This document shows positions 17,433 to 25,870 of a stretch of DNA of 44,566 nucleotides, piece after piece. The first letter of the stretch is position 1. Each line of letters begins with the position of its first letter. The DNA lies in NCBI GenBank assembly GCA_038258425.1, contig JBBSPV010000032.1, positions 1-44,566 of the forward strand. Direction: 5' to 3'. The translations under genes and the position numbers were made by a program. Source of the stretch: DATLGB01 sp038258425. Its GTDB lineage: Bacteria; Actinomycetota; Thermoleophilia; Solirubrobacterales; Solirubrobacteraceae. The notes below the pieces were generated by a model that worked only from the letters and a program-made list of their open reading frames with translations, did not search any database and had not been told where the DNA came from.

Positions 17433-17520
17433 GGACCACGCTCGCTGCAGGTGCACGTGGTCCTGGTGAGCTACCGCCGGGGTCCGCAAGGGCGGCCACG
17501 TCCTTCCGACACGGACGTGG
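17433..17520. terminator. two hairpins in a 246-bp convergent gap
   Basis: GGACCACG (17433-17440) pairs perfectly with CGTGGTCC (17456-17463), and CCACGTCC (17496-17503) pairs with GGACGTGG (17513-17520). No U tract follows. They sit between the convergent hydrolase and MDR genes and could end transcription from both sides. The rest of 17405-17650 shows no gene. Confidence 0.45.
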
Positions 17521-17650
17521 TCCGGCCCGCGACCCGCTCGCAAGCGCCGCTCGGCGATGCGACGGTCGCTCGGGCACCGTCAGCGGCCCACGGCCAGCAG
17601 GCGGCGTGGCCACCCGCGGGTCGTGGGAAGCGTCCAGACCGCGCCGTCCC

Positions 17651-18616
17651 TCACGTCGTGAAGACGACCTTGCCGACGAGCTCGCCGCCGGCCATCGCCG
17701 CGAAGCCCTCGCGGGCGTCGGCGAGCGGCAGGGTGCGGTCGATCAGCGGCCGCGCGTCGCGGGCGACGAGGAAGCGGGCCAGCTGTTCGAGCTCGGCGCG
17801 CGTGCCCATGGTCGAGCCGACGACGGAGAGCTGGAGGAAGAAGACGCGGTTGAGGTCGGCGGAGGGCGCCGCGCCGCTCGTGGCACCGGCGACGACGAGG
17901 GTCCCGCCCGGCTTGAGCGACTTGAGCGAGTGGCTCCAGGTCGCCTCACCGACCGTCTCGAGCACCGCGTCGACGCGCTCGGGCAGGCGGGCGCCGTGCT
18001 CGACGGCCTGCGCCGCGCCGAGCTCCGTCGCGCGGGCGCGCTTGGCCTCCGAGCCGCTCGTGGCGTACACGCGCAGCCCCGCCGCGGCCCCGAGGGTCAC
18101 GGCGGCGGTCGCCACGCCGCCGCCCGCGCCCTGCACGAGCACGGACTGGCCCGGCTTGAGCGCGGCGCGCGTGAAGAGCATGCGGTAGGCCGTGAGCCAG
18201 GCCGTGGGCAGGCAGGCGGCCTCCTCGAAGGACAGCTCGGGCGGCTTGGGCACGAGGTTGCCGGCCGGCACCGCCACCCGCTCGGCGAGCGTGCCGGGGT
18301 GGCGCTCGGAGAGCAGGGAGCGGCGCGGGTCCATCGTCTCGTCGCCGCGCCACGCGGGGTCGGCGATCACGGAGTGGACGATGACCTCGTGGCCGTCGGG
18401 ATCGACGCCCGCGGCGTCGCAGCCGAGCACCATCGGCAGCGCGTCGGCGCCGAGCCCGACCCCGCGCAGGGACCACAGATCGTGGTGGTTGAGCGAGGCG
18501 GCGCGGACCTCGACCGTCGTCCAGCCCTCGGCCGCGTCGGGCTCGGGCCGGTCGCCGACCTCGAGGCCGGAGAGCGGGTCGTCGGCGTCCTGGGCGGTGG
18601 CGTAGGCGGCGAGCAT
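17651..18616 (-). CDS. zinc-independent MDR oxidoreductase (quinone reductase-like)
   Basis: 321 aa. Medium-chain dehydrogenase fold: N-terminal GroES-like barrel (ASLNHHDLWSLRG, LGCDAAG) and Rossmann motif VLVQGAGGGVATAAV around residue 155. The catalytic and structural zinc cysteines of alcohol dehydrogenases are missing, as in quinone oxidoreductases and enoyl reductases. It likely uses NADPH to reduce an unsaturated carbonyl or quinone; the substrate is not readable. The ATG at 18616 is preceded at 6 nt by TAGGGT, so transcription is probably leaderless. The MocR gene lies 9 bp upstream on the same strand, with the two possibly forming one unit. Confidence 0.85.
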   Translation of the reverse strand: MLAAYATAQDADDPLSGLEVGDRPEPDAAEGWTTVEVRAASLNHHDLWSLRGVGLGADALPMVLGCDAAGVDPDGHEVIVHSVIADPAWRGDETMDPRRSLLSERHPGTLAERVAVPAGNLVPKPPELSFEEAACLPTAWLTAYRMLFTRAALKPGQSVLVQGAGGGVATAAVTLGAAAGLRVYATSGSEAKRARATELGAAQAVEHGARLPERVDAVLETVGEATWSHSLKSLKPGGTLVVAGATSGAAPSADLNRVFFLQLSVVGSTMGTRAELEQLARFLVARDARPLIDRTLPLADAREGFAAMAGGELVGKVVFTT

Positions 18617-18622
18617 GGCCGC

Positions 18623-18628
18623 ACCCTA
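18623..18628 (-). promoter_or_regulatory. -10-like TAGGGT for the MDR gene
   Basis: TAGGGT on the minus strand ends 6 nt before the MDR ATG. It overlaps the last codon region of the MocR gene. Confidence 0.4.
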
Positions 18629-19951
18629 CGCCGTGCGCGTGAGCCCCGCAGGTCGCAGGACGCGCGCGAGATCGGCCGCGAGCCGCTCGGCCTCCGCGGG
18701 GCGCAGCGTCGCCGTCGTCACCCGGATCGCGGGCCCGCTGCGCAGGCGGCTGCGGGCCCCCGCCGCGACGGCCCAGCCGGCGCTCAGCAGCCTGCGGACG
18801 GCGGCGTCCTCGTCCGGCACGGGCACCCACACGTTGAGGCCGCTCTCCCCCGTCGCCGCGATCCCGTGGCCGGCGAGCGCGGTCACGAGCGCCCGCCGCC
18901 GGCCGGCGTAGACCGTGACCGCCTGCTCGGCGAGGCCGGCGGCGTCCTCCCCCGACCAGAGGTCCGCGACCGCGCGCTGGAGCAGGGAGGACACCCAGCC
19001 GGCGCCGAGCGCCAGGCGCCCCTCGACGCGGCCGACGGTCGTGGCGTCCCCGGCGAGCACGGCGAGGCGCAGGTCGGGGCCGAGCCACTTGGAGACGGAG
19101 CGGATCGCCGCCCAGCGCCGCCGCCCGCCGGTGAGCGTGCGCAGGGGCGCGCCCGCGACGGCGCCGAGGTGGTCGTCCTCGACGACGAGGACCTCCGGCT
19201 CCCGGTCGAGCTCACGCCCCAGCGCGGCGGCCCGGGCCACGTCGACGGCCGCGCCCGTGGGGTTCTGGCCGCGCGGGGTCACGAGCACGGCGCGGACGCC
19301 GGCGGCGAGGGCGGCGCGCAGCGCCTCCGGGCGCATCCCCTGCGCGTCGACGGCGACGGGAACCGGGGTCAGGCCGAGCGCGCGCAGGAGGTCCAGCGCG
19401 CTCGCGTAGCCGGGATCCTCGACCGCGACGCGGTCGCCCCGGGCGAGCTGGGCCCCGAGGACCCGCTCCACGCCGTCCAGCGCGCCGGACACGACGCACA
19501 GGCGCGCCACGTCGAGCCCGTCCGCCGCGAGCGCCGCGCGGGCGACGGCGTCGAGCTCGGGCACGACCGCCGCTTCGCCGTACAGGCGCGGGCCCAGGTC
19601 CGGGCCGCGCAGCACGTCGCGCAGGCCGGGCAGCAGCCGCGGGTCGGGGTTGCCCCGGCTGAGGTCGCGGGCGCCGGCGGGCGGCCCGGCCGCCGTCGGC
19701 GCGGCGACGGGCGGGCGGTCCGCGACCCGGACGCCGCTGCGCGGCCTCGTCACGACGAGCCCGCGCCGGCGCAGGTCCGCGTAGGCCGCGGCCACCGTCG
19801 CCGGGCTCACGCCGAGGCGGCCGGCGAGGATCCGCACGGACGGCAGCGCGTCCCCCGGGGCCAGGCCGCCCTTCCCGAGGACGGTTTCGACGCTCGCGGC
19901 GATCGAGCTTGCCGAGTCCCCCTCGAGGCCGATAGGCTGTTGTAGCGACAC
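18626..19951 (-). CDS. MocR-type GntR regulator with aminotransferase-like domain
   Basis: 441 aa. The winged helix is at about 15-75 (PSVRILAGRLGVSPATVAAAYADL), followed by a fold type I aminotransferase domain with PLP Lys288 in SVSKWLG, Asp259/260 in VVEDDHLG and NPTG at 230-233. MocR proteins use PLP or a PLP adduct as effector and often control vitamin B6 genes (PdxR) or amine catabolism. The divergent neighbour is a PNPOx-fold protein, a pairing commonly seen for this group. The GTG at 19951 is the only start that keeps the complete DNA-binding helix; it lies only 6 bp from the neighbour's ATG. TACAGT at 19966-19961 would give a near-leaderless message. Confidence 0.9.
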   Translation of the reverse strand: MSLQQPIGLEGDSASSIAASVETVLGKGGLAPGDALPSVRILAGRLGVSPATVAAAYADLRRRGLVVTRPRSGVRVADRPPVAAPTAAGPPAGARDLSRGNPDPRLLPGLRDVLRGPDLGPRLYGEAAVVPELDAVARAALAADGLDVARLCVVSGALDGVERVLGAQLARGDRVAVEDPGYASALDLLRALGLTPVPVAVDAQGMRPEALRAALAAGVRAVLVTPRGQNPTGAAVDVARAAALGRELDREPEVLVVEDDHLGAVAGAPLRTLTGGRRRWAAIRSVSKWLGPDLRLAVLAGDATTVGRVEGRLALGAGWVSSLLQRAVADLWSGEDAAGLAEQAVTVYAGRRRALVTALAGHGIAATGESGLNVWVPVPDEDAAVRRLLSAGWAVAAGARSRLRSGPAIRVTTATLRPAEAERLAADLARVLRPAGLTRTA

Positions 19952-19980
19952 AGAACAATGACTGTACCAGTACAACAGCC
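19935..19980. promoter_or_regulatory. palindromic operator/promoter region between MocR and PNPOx starts
   Basis: GGCTGTTGTA (19935-19944) and TACAACAGCC (19971-19980) are perfect 10-bp inverted arms 26 bp apart. Within lies a second palindrome, TGTAC-CA-GTACA (19963-19974). The dyad centre is 19957.5, immediately at the plus-strand start codon. Both arms are inside coding sequence, so the operator overlaps codons of both genes. This is a likely MocR binding site. Confidence 0.7.
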
Positions 19981-20611
19981 GACGGCGCGCACCCGCCACC
20001 GCCGCGCGCCGAAGCGCGGGAGCCACGACCGCGCGGTCATCGACGCCGTCCTGGACGCCGCCCCGGTCGCCCACCTCGGCTTCGCCGACGCCGGCCAGCC
20101 CTTCGTGATCCCGCTGCTGCACGCCCGGGCCGGCGACGAGGTGCTCCTGCACGGCTCGTCGGCGAGCCGCGCCTTCCGGACCCTGGCCGCCGGCGCGCCC
20201 GTGTGCCTGACGGTGACGCTCGTCGACGGGCTCGTGCTCGCGCGCTCGGCCTTCCATCACTCCATGAACTACCGGTCGGTGGTCCTGCTCGGCCGGACCC
20301 GGCTCGTCGAGGGCACCGAGGCCAAGACCGCCGCGCTCGAGGCCTTCACGGAGAAGCTCGTGCCCGGGCGCTGGGCCGCCGTCCGCGCCCCCAGCACCCA
20401 GGAGCTCAAGGCGACGAAGGTCCTCGCCCTGCCGATCGACGAGGCCTCGGCCAAGGTCCGCACCGGCGGCCCGGTCGACGACGAGGCCGACTACGCGCTC
20501 GACGTCTGGGCCGGCGTCGTGCCGCTCGCGCTCACCCCGTCGGCGCCCGAGCCCGACGCGCGGCTCGCCGGCGGCCTCGAACCGCCGCAGCACGTGCGCG
20601 CCCTCCTTTAG
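19958..20611 (+). CDS. pyridoxamine 5'-phosphate oxidase-fold flavoprotein
   Basis: 217 aa. The split beta-barrel begins at HLGFADAGQPFVIPLLHAR and continues with LHGSSASRAFRTL and HSMNYRSVVLLGRTRLVEG, matching the PNPOx-like / 'FMN-binding pyridoxamine oxidase-related' family. True PdxH activity cannot be claimed; many members use FMN or F420 and act on other substrates. The first 12 residues (MTVPVQQPTART) are encoded by operator DNA and look like a late addition. The ATG is 6 bp from the divergent MocR GTG, with no room for a ribosome binding site, so translation is probably leaderless. MocR is its likely regulator. Confidence 0.85.
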   Translation: MTVPVQQPTARTRHRRAPKRGSHDRAVIDAVLDAAPVAHLGFADAGQPFVIPLLHARAGDEVLLHGSSASRAFRTLAAGAPVCLTVTLVDGLVLARSAFHHSMNYRSVVLLGRTRLVEGTEAKTAALEAFTEKLVPGRWAAVRAPSTQELKATKVLALPIDEASAKVRTGGPVDDEADYALDVWAGVVPLALTPSAPEPDARLAGGLEPPQHVRALL

Positions 20612-20622
20612 CCTCGAGGAGG

Positions 20623-21393
20623 ATGCGCCGCCTCGCCCCGCTCGCCGCCCTCGCCCTGCTCGCCGGCTGCGGCGGCACGACCGCGGCCACGGAGTCCGCT
20701 CCGCCGGCCGCCACGCCGCGCGTCCGCCACTTCGCGCCCCAGGCGACGGTCACCGCCGCAACGCCGACCCCCGCGCCGGCCGCCAGGCCCCGGCGGACGG
20801 CCCGGCACCTCGTCGCCGCCGTGCGGCGGCCGCTGCTGCTGCGCAGCCGCCCGAACGGCCGCGTCCTCAAGCGCCTCGGGCCGCGCACGGAGTTCGGGTC
20901 TCCCGCCGTGCTCGCCGTGGCCGGACGGGCCCCGGGGTGGCTGCGCGTGCGCAGCGCGGCGCTGCCCAACCACCGCACGGGCTGGATCCCGCGCGGCTCG
21001 GTGGCGCTGCAGGCCACGGACTACGCCATCCGGGTGGACCGCTCCGCCCGCCGCGCGCGGCTGACCCTGCGCGGCCGTACGGTCCAGGCCTTCACCGTCG
21101 CCGTCGGCCGGCCGGGCAACGAGACGCCGCTCGGCCGCTACGCGGTCACAGACAAGCTGCGCCCCACCGACCCGGCCTCGCCCTACGGCTGCTGCGCCGT
21201 CGCGCTCACCGGCCACCAGACGAAGCTCGTGCCGGGCTGGCCGGGCGGCGACCGGCTCGCGATCCACAACACGACCGCGACCTGGTCGATCGGCAAGGCC
21301 GCATCCCTCGGCTGCATGCGCGCGTCGCGCCGGGCGATGGAGCGGCTCATGCGCCGGCTGCCGCTCGGCACGCCGGTGACGATCCGGGCCTGA
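20623..21393 (+). CDS. L,D-transpeptidase lipoprotein with SH3-like domain
   Basis: 256 aa. Lipoprotein signal MRRLAPLAALALLAGCGG (Cys about 16), then a Pro/Ala/Thr-rich linker. An SH3-like segment (LLLRSRPNGRVLKRLGP ... WLRVR) precedes the YkuD catalytic domain of about residues 135-256. Active-site pattern is IHNTTA then SLGCMR: the conserved His and Cys of L,D-transpeptidases, with Leu at the place where His/Gly often stands. It forms 3-3 cross-links in peptidoglycan outside the membrane. A GAGGAGG Shine-Dalgarno precedes the ATG, and TAGCCT lies 8 nt upstream, overlapping it. Confidence 0.9.
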   Translation: MRRLAPLAALALLAGCGGTTAATESAPPAATPRVRHFAPQATVTAATPTPAPAARPRRTARHLVAAVRRPLLLRSRPNGRVLKRLGPRTEFGSPAVLAVAGRAPGWLRVRSAALPNHRTGWIPRGSVALQATDYAIRVDRSARRARLTLRGRTVQAFTVAVGRPGNETPLGRYAVTDKLRPTDPASPYGCCAVALTGHQTKLVPGWPGGDRLAIHNTTATWSIGKAASLGCMRASRRAMERLMRRLPLGTPVTIRA

Positions 21394-21410
21394 CCCGGCG
21401 CCATCCGCGC

Positions 21411-21435
21411 ACGATGCATCCCGGAGCTGCATCGT
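21411..21435. terminator. hairpin between convergent L,D-transpeptidase and thrB
   Basis: ACGATGCA and TGCATCGT form a perfect 8-bp stem with a 9-nt loop, in the 61-bp gap between two convergent stops. It could act in both directions. No U tract. Confidence 0.55.
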
Positions 21436-21454
21436 TCGCAACGGCGGTCGGCCT

Positions 21455-22306
21455 TCAGACCTCGCGGACGTCCGCGCCCTGCGCCTCGAACGGCACGCGC
21501 AGGACGTCCGCCCAGCCCCGGCAGCGCTCGCGCAGCGCGGCCACGACGCCCCCCGTCGCCTCGAAGGCCGTCCACACGAGCACGGTCGGACCGGCCCCGG
21601 AGAGCGTCGCCCCGAGCGCGCCGAGCTCCGGCGCCGCCCGCAGCAGCGCAGCCGAGCGCGGGTACAGGTGCGCGCGGTGCGGCTCGTGCAGGCGGTCGGC
21701 GAGCCCGTGCGCGAGCAGGTCGAGGTCGCCGCGCTCGAGCCCGAGCACGAGCTGGGCGGCCCGGGCGACGTTGTGGACCGCGTCGCCCAGCGGCACGGCC
21801 GACGGCAGCGCCGCCCGCGCCTGGCGGGTGCGCACCGCGGCGTGCGGGACGACGAGCACCGCCTCGAGCCCGGCCGGCACCGCGAGGCGCGTCACCTCGC
21901 CGTCCAGGCAGACGACGAAGCCGCCCCACAGCGCGGCCGCGACGTTGTCCGGGTGACCCTCCAGCGCCGAGGCGAGCCGCTGCAGGTCGGCGTCGAGCTC
22001 GAACAGCGAGTCGGCGGCCAGCAGGCCGGCGACGTAGGCCGCGGCGCTCGTGCCGAGCCCGCCGGACAGCGGCACGTCCGAGCGGATGCGGAACTCGAAG
22101 CCCGCAGGGTCGTGCAGCGCCGAGAAGCCGCGGACGGCGAGGTTGCGCCGGTCGCGCGCGATCGCGAGGTCGGTGCGCACCCCGAAGCGCCCCGTCTCGA
22201 CGACCTCGAGCTCGAGGTGCAGCGCGAGTGCCGCGGCGAGCACGTCGAAGCCCGGCCCGAGGTTGGCCGAGGAGGCGGGGACGCGGACGAGCCGGCGCCG
22301 GTTCAT
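21455..22306 (-). CDS. thrB: homoserine kinase
   Basis: 283 aa, GHMP kinase. The N-terminal strand RVPASSANLGPGFDVLA and the ATP loop PLSGGLGTSAAAYVAGLLAA are diagnostic; SGAGPTVLVW near the C-terminus is motif 3. It phosphorylates L-homoserine to O-phosphohomoserine with ATP, the step before threonine synthase. Its ATG overlaps the thrC stop as ATGA, so translation is coupled. It is the last gene of lysA-hom-thrC-thrB. The protein is a little shorter than the roughly 310 aa of Gram-negative ThrB, as usual for actinobacteria. Confidence 0.95.
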   Translation of the reverse strand: MNRRRLVRVPASSANLGPGFDVLAAALALHLELEVVETGRFGVRTDLAIARDRRNLAVRGFSALHDPAGFEFRIRSDVPLSGGLGTSAAAYVAGLLAADSLFELDADLQRLASALEGHPDNVAAALWGGFVVCLDGEVTRLAVPAGLEAVLVVPHAAVRTRQARAALPSAVPLGDAVHNVARAAQLVLGLERGDLDLLAHGLADRLHEPHRAHLYPRSAALLRAAPELGALGATLSGAGPTVLVWTAFEATGGVVAALRERCRGWADVLRVPFEAQGADVREV

Positions 22307-23319
22307 CGGAACAGCAGCTGCTCGACGGCGCGAGCCGAGGGCTCGCACGGCAGCACGGCCTCCGCCTGGCTCAGCGCGGTCTGCGGGTCCTTGAGCCCGT
22401 GCCCGGTGAGCACGCAGGCCACCCGCTCGGCGCCCTCGGCCCCGTGGGCGAGCAGGCCGGCCACCCCGGTGGCCGAGGCCGGCTCGCAGAAGATCCCCTC
22501 GCAGGCGGCGAGGAAGCGGTAGGCGTCGAGGATCTGCGCGTCCGACACGGCCCGGATGTCCCCGTGCGAGGCGCTCATCGCCCCCATCGCCTCCTCCCAG
22601 CGGGCCGGGTTGCCGATCCGGATCGCGCTCGCGACGGTCTCCGGCGCCTGCACGCGGTGCCCGAGCACAAGTGGCGCCGCGCCCTCGGCCTGCCAGCCGA
22701 GCATCCGGGGCGGGCTCGACCCGGCCTCGGTGAAGCCCTTCCAGTACGCGGTGATGTTGCCGGCGTTGCCGACGGGGATGCAGAGCGCGTCGATGTCCCC
22801 CACGGCCTCGAGGATCTCCAGCGCCGCCGTCTTCTGGCCCTCGAGCCGGAAGGCGTTGACGGAGTTCACGAGCGCGATCGGGTGGTCGTCCGCGAGCTCG
22901 CGGACGATCTCGAGCGCCTGGTCGAAGTTGCCGTGCAGGGCGATGACCTTCGCACCGTGCATCAGCGCCTGGGCGAGCTTGCCCGTGGCGATCTTGCCCT
23001 CCGGGACGATCACCGCCCCGGTCAGCCCGGCCCTGGCCGCGTAGGCCGCCGCGCTCGCGGCGGTGTTGCCGGTGGAGGCGCAGATCACGGCCTCGGCGCC
23101 CTCGCGCACGGCGGCGGAGACCGCGCAGGTCATCCCCCGATCCTTGAACGAGCCCGTCGGGTTGAGGCCCTCGAGCTTGAGCCAGACCTCCGCGCCGACC
23201 CGCTCGGACACGCGCTCGGCGAGCACGAGCGGGGTCGAGCCCTCGCCGAGGCTCACGACCGGGTCCTGCGGCGCGAAGGGCAGGTGGTCGCGGAAGCGCT
23301 CGATGAGGCCGGCGGCCAC
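22303..23319 (-). CDS. thrC: threonine synthase
   Basis: 338 aa, the short class II threonine synthase typical of actinobacteria. PLP lysine is Lys59 in NPTGSFKDRGM. The phosphate-binding loop is PVGNAGNIT, and CASTGNTAAS follows the first helix set. It converts O-phosphohomoserine to L-threonine. The GTG start was chosen because it overlaps the hom stop (TAGTG) and gives the normal N-terminus VAAGLIERFRDHLP. It is translationally coupled at both ends, to hom by 1 nt and to thrB by 4 nt. Confidence 0.95.
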   Translation of the reverse strand: MAAGLIERFRDHLPFAPQDPVVSLGEGSTPLVLAERVSERVGAEVWLKLEGLNPTGSFKDRGMTCAVSAAVREGAEAVICASTGNTAASAAAYAARAGLTGAVIVPEGKIATGKLAQALMHGAKVIALHGNFDQALEIVRELADDHPIALVNSVNAFRLEGQKTAALEILEAVGDIDALCIPVGNAGNITAYWKGFTEAGSSPPRMLGWQAEGAAPLVLGHRVQAPETVASAIRIGNPARWEEAMGAMSASHGDIRAVSDAQILDAYRFLAACEGIFCEPASATGVAGLLAHGAEGAERVACVLTGHGLKDPQTALSQAEAVLPCEPSARAVEQLLFR

Positions 23320-24602
23320 TAGGCGTACTCCTCCTCGATGACCCGGATCGCCTGCGGCGCCGACCGGATGAAGTCGAGCTGGCGGATCATCTGCAGGGCG
23401 CCGTAGAGCCGCGACTCGAGCACGGGATGGACGGTCATCACGAGCCGCGCGTCGGCGTCGAGGCCGTGCTGGACGAGGGTCCGGATGGAGACGCCCTGCA
23501 GCCCGAGCACCTCGGCGACCTGCGCGAGCACGCCGGGCCGGTCGGCGACGTCCATGCGCACGTAGAAGGCGCTGACGACGTCCTCGACGATCGGCAGCGA
23601 CTGGCTCGGGGCCGGCGTGGAGGCCGGCGGGATCATCGCCGAGATGACGTCCCCGAGCACGGCCGTCGCGGTCTGCGGGCCACCGGCGCCGGGGCCCGAC
23701 ATGGTGATCTCCGTGATCGCGGGCGCCTCGACGGTGACCGCGTTGTAGGGCCCGGAGACCGAGGCGAGCGGGTGACCGGCGTACAGCAGCGTCGGGTGCA
23801 CGCGGACGGAGATGCCGCCGTCGACGCGCTCGGCGGTGCCGATGAGCTTGAGGCCGAGGCGCAGGTCGCGCGCGAAGGCCATGTCCTCGGCGGTGATGGC
23901 CTCGATGCCCGTGTAGCGCACGTCGTCGATCGAGACCGGCGTGTCGAAGGCCAGCCGGGCGAGGATGGCCATCTTGGCCGCCGCGTCGCGGCCCGTGACG
24001 TCGTCCGTGGGGTCGGACTCGGCGTAGCCGAGCTGTTGGGCGGCGGCGAGCGCCTGCGCGTAGGAGAGGCCCTTGGCGGCCATCTCGGAGAGCACGAAGT
24101 TCGTCGTCCCGTTGACGATGCCGTGGATGCGCTCGACGTGGGAGCCGGCCAGCGTCTCCTGGATGACGCGGATCACGGGCACGACGCCGGCCACCGCGCC
24201 CTCGAAGCGCAGCTGCACGCCGTGCGCACGCGCCGTCGCCCACAGCTCCTCGCCGTGCGCGGCGAGCAGCTGCTTGTTGGCGGTCACGACGTGCCTGCCC
24301 GCCCGCATGGCCCGCAGGACGTACTCGCGCGCGGGCTCGAGCCCGCCCATGAGCTCCACCACGAGGTCGGCGTCGGCGAGGATCCGGTCGAGGTCGCCCG
24401 AGGTCGTCGTCAGCGTGCCGACGAGCTCGGGCCGCTGGCCGGTGAGATGGGCGACGGCGTCCGCGCGCTGGGGCAGCAGCTCCGCGAACGCGCCGCCGAC
24501 CGTGCCGCGGCCGAGCAGGCCGATCCGGAAGGCGTCCCGATCGTCGGGACGCTCGACCGGCGTAGGCGGTCTCCTCGGATGCTGGCTGCTCGCGTCAGGC
24601 AT
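23319..24602 (-). CDS. hom: homoserine dehydrogenase
   Basis: 427 aa. Rossmann motif GLLGRGTVGG (about 28-37), GxVNGTTNFVLS at the catalytic region, and GYAESDPTDDVTGRDAAAK, the substrate site with catalytic Asp and Lys. A C-terminal ACT domain (VADRPGVLAQVAEVLGLQ) probably senses threonine for feedback inhibition. It reduces aspartate-semialdehyde to homoserine with NAD(P)H. The first 27 residues are a low-complexity Pro/Arg/Asp extension before the Rossmann strand; the first 8 nt overlap the lysA 3' end. No kinase domain is fused. Confidence 0.95.
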   Translation of the reverse strand: MPDASSQHPRRPPTPVERPDDRDAFRIGLLGRGTVGGAFAELLPQRADAVAHLTGQRPELVGTLTTTSGDLDRILADADLVVELMGGLEPAREYVLRAMRAGRHVVTANKQLLAAHGEELWATARAHGVQLRFEGAVAGVVPVIRVIQETLAGSHVERIHGIVNGTTNFVLSEMAAKGLSYAQALAAAQQLGYAESDPTDDVTGRDAAAKMAILARLAFDTPVSIDDVRYTGIEAITAEDMAFARDLRLGLKLIGTAERVDGGISVRVHPTLLYAGHPLASVSGPYNAVTVEAPAITEITMSGPGAGGPQTATAVLGDVISAMIPPASTPAPSQSLPIVEDVVSAFYVRMDVADRPGVLAQVAEVLGLQGVSIRTLVQHGLDADARLVMTVHPVLESRLYGALQMIRQLDFIRSAPQAIRVIEEEYA

Positions 24603-25851
24603 CGCGGGCGGTCAGGTCCTCGAAGGTCTCGCGGCGCACGACGACGCGAGACCGCCCGTCCTTGGCGAACACGACGGGCGGGCGCGGCACGCCGTTGTAG
24701 TTGGAGGCCATGGCGTGACCGTAGGCGCCCGTGACCGGGGTCACGAGCACGTCGCCCGGCCGCGGGTCGCGCAGGGAGGCGGCGCGGACGAGCACGTCGG
24801 AGGACTCGCAGTGCTTGCCGACCACCGTGTAGGGGTCCCCGTCTCCGACGCGGTCGGCGATCTCGGCCTCATAGACGGCGCCGTAGAGCATCGGCCGCAG
24901 GTTGTCCGACATGCCGCCGTCGACGGCCACGAACGACAGGCCGTGGTGCTCGGACCCGCCGATGGCCTTGACGTCCTCGACGGTGTAGAGCGTGACCCCG
25001 GCGTTGGCGACGAGCGCCCGGCCCGGCTCGATCAGCAGCTCGCAGTCCGTGCCCAGCAGCTCGTGGGCGATGGCCACGAGGTCGCCCACCCACTCGTGGG
25101 GCACCGGCGGGCGGTCGTGGCGGGTGTAGCCGACGGCCATGCCCCCACCGACGTCGTAGGTCCCGAACCGGCCGAGCCCGGCGAACGTCCCCATGGCCGC
25201 CCGGAACGGCGACGCGTCGAAGAGCTGGGAGCCGAGGTGGAAGTGCAGGCCTGCCACGTCCAGGCGCTGCCAGTCGCCGCGGGCGATCTCGGCCGCCGTC
25301 TGGGGCGGGTAGCCGAACTTCGAGTCGGCGTGGCCCGTGAGGATGTGCTCGTGGGTGTCGGCGTGGACGCCCGGCGTGACCCGCACGAGCACGCGCTGGC
25401 GCCGCCCGGCCGGGACGAGGCGCTCGAGGCGCTCGGGGTCGCCGCCGTCGAGCACGATCGTCCCCACCCCCGCCTCGACGGCCGCCCGCAGCTCCCACTC
25501 GGACTTCGCGTTGCCGTGCAGGACGACCCGCGCGGGGTCGAACCCGGCCCGCAGCGCGAGGTGCAGCTCGCCGCCGGAGGCGCAGTCGACGCTCAGATCC
25601 TCCTCGGCGAAGATCCGCAGCGCGGCGGTGCACGGGAACGCCTTCGACGCGTAGACGACGCTCCCGCGGGGCCCGTGGTGCTCGCGCAGGGCCGCGACGA
25701 AGGCCCGGGCCCGGTCGCGCAGGTCGTCCTCGGCGACGACGTAGGCCGGCGTACCGACCTCCCGGGCGAGCTCGGCCGCGTCGCAGCCACCGACGGCCAG
25801 GCGGCCGCCGTCGACGCTCGAGTGCTGCGGGTAGACGCTGCGGGCCGTCAT
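24595..25851 (-). CDS. lysA: diaminopimelate decarboxylase
   Basis: 418 aa, fold type III PLP enzyme. PLP lysine is Lys70 in VVYASKAFPC; the glycine loop YDVGGGMAVGY, EPGRALVANAG and the catalytic cysteine in VGKHCESSD are all present. It makes L-lysine from meso-diaminopimelate and so links lysine and peptidoglycan supply. It is first in lysA-hom-thrC-thrB; hom starts inside its last codons. Two in-frame ATGs are possible; 25851 (MTARSVYPQH) leaves a 16-bp gap to the divergent hydrolase start at 25868, while 25869 would overlap it. The upstream argS neighbour common in actinobacteria is absent. Confidence 0.95.
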   Translation of the reverse strand: MTARSVYPQHSSVDGGRLAVGGCDAAELAREVGTPAYVVAEDDLRDRARAFVAALREHHGPRGSVVYASKAFPCTAALRIFAEEDLSVDCASGGELHLALRAGFDPARVVLHGNAKSEWELRAAVEAGVGTIVLDGGDPERLERLVPAGRRQRVLVRVTPGVHADTHEHILTGHADSKFGYPPQTAAEIARGDWQRLDVAGLHFHLGSQLFDASPFRAAMGTFAGLGRFGTYDVGGGMAVGYTRHDRPPVPHEWVGDLVAIAHELLGTDCELLIEPGRALVANAGVTLYTVEDVKAIGGSEHHGLSFVAVDGGMSDNLRPMLYGAVYEAEIADRVGDGDPYTVVGKHCESSDVLVRAASLRDPRPGDVLVTPVTGAYGHAMASNYNGVPRPPVVFAKDGRSRVVVRRETFEDLTARDA

Positions 25852-25870
25852 GATGCGGCGGCGGATCATG
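25849..25870. promoter_or_regulatory. symmetric start/promoter element between lysA and hydrolase
   Basis: CATGAT (25849-25854) and ATCATG (25865-25870) are inverted copies centred at 25859.5. Each copy includes the start codon of one gene and a TATAAT-like CATGAT facing the other gene, 13 nt before that gene's ATG. This suggests overlapping divergent promoters, but the hexamer is a weak match. Confidence 0.4.

Noticed and set aside
17606..19945. 779-codon open frame on the plus strand
   Set aside because: Lies antisense to the MDR and MocR genes, both with clear motifs; composition is typical of a shadow frame in very GC-rich DNA.
22228..24734. Long plus-strand frames over the threonine operon
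   Set aside because: They are shadows of thrC and hom, which carry full catalytic motifs.
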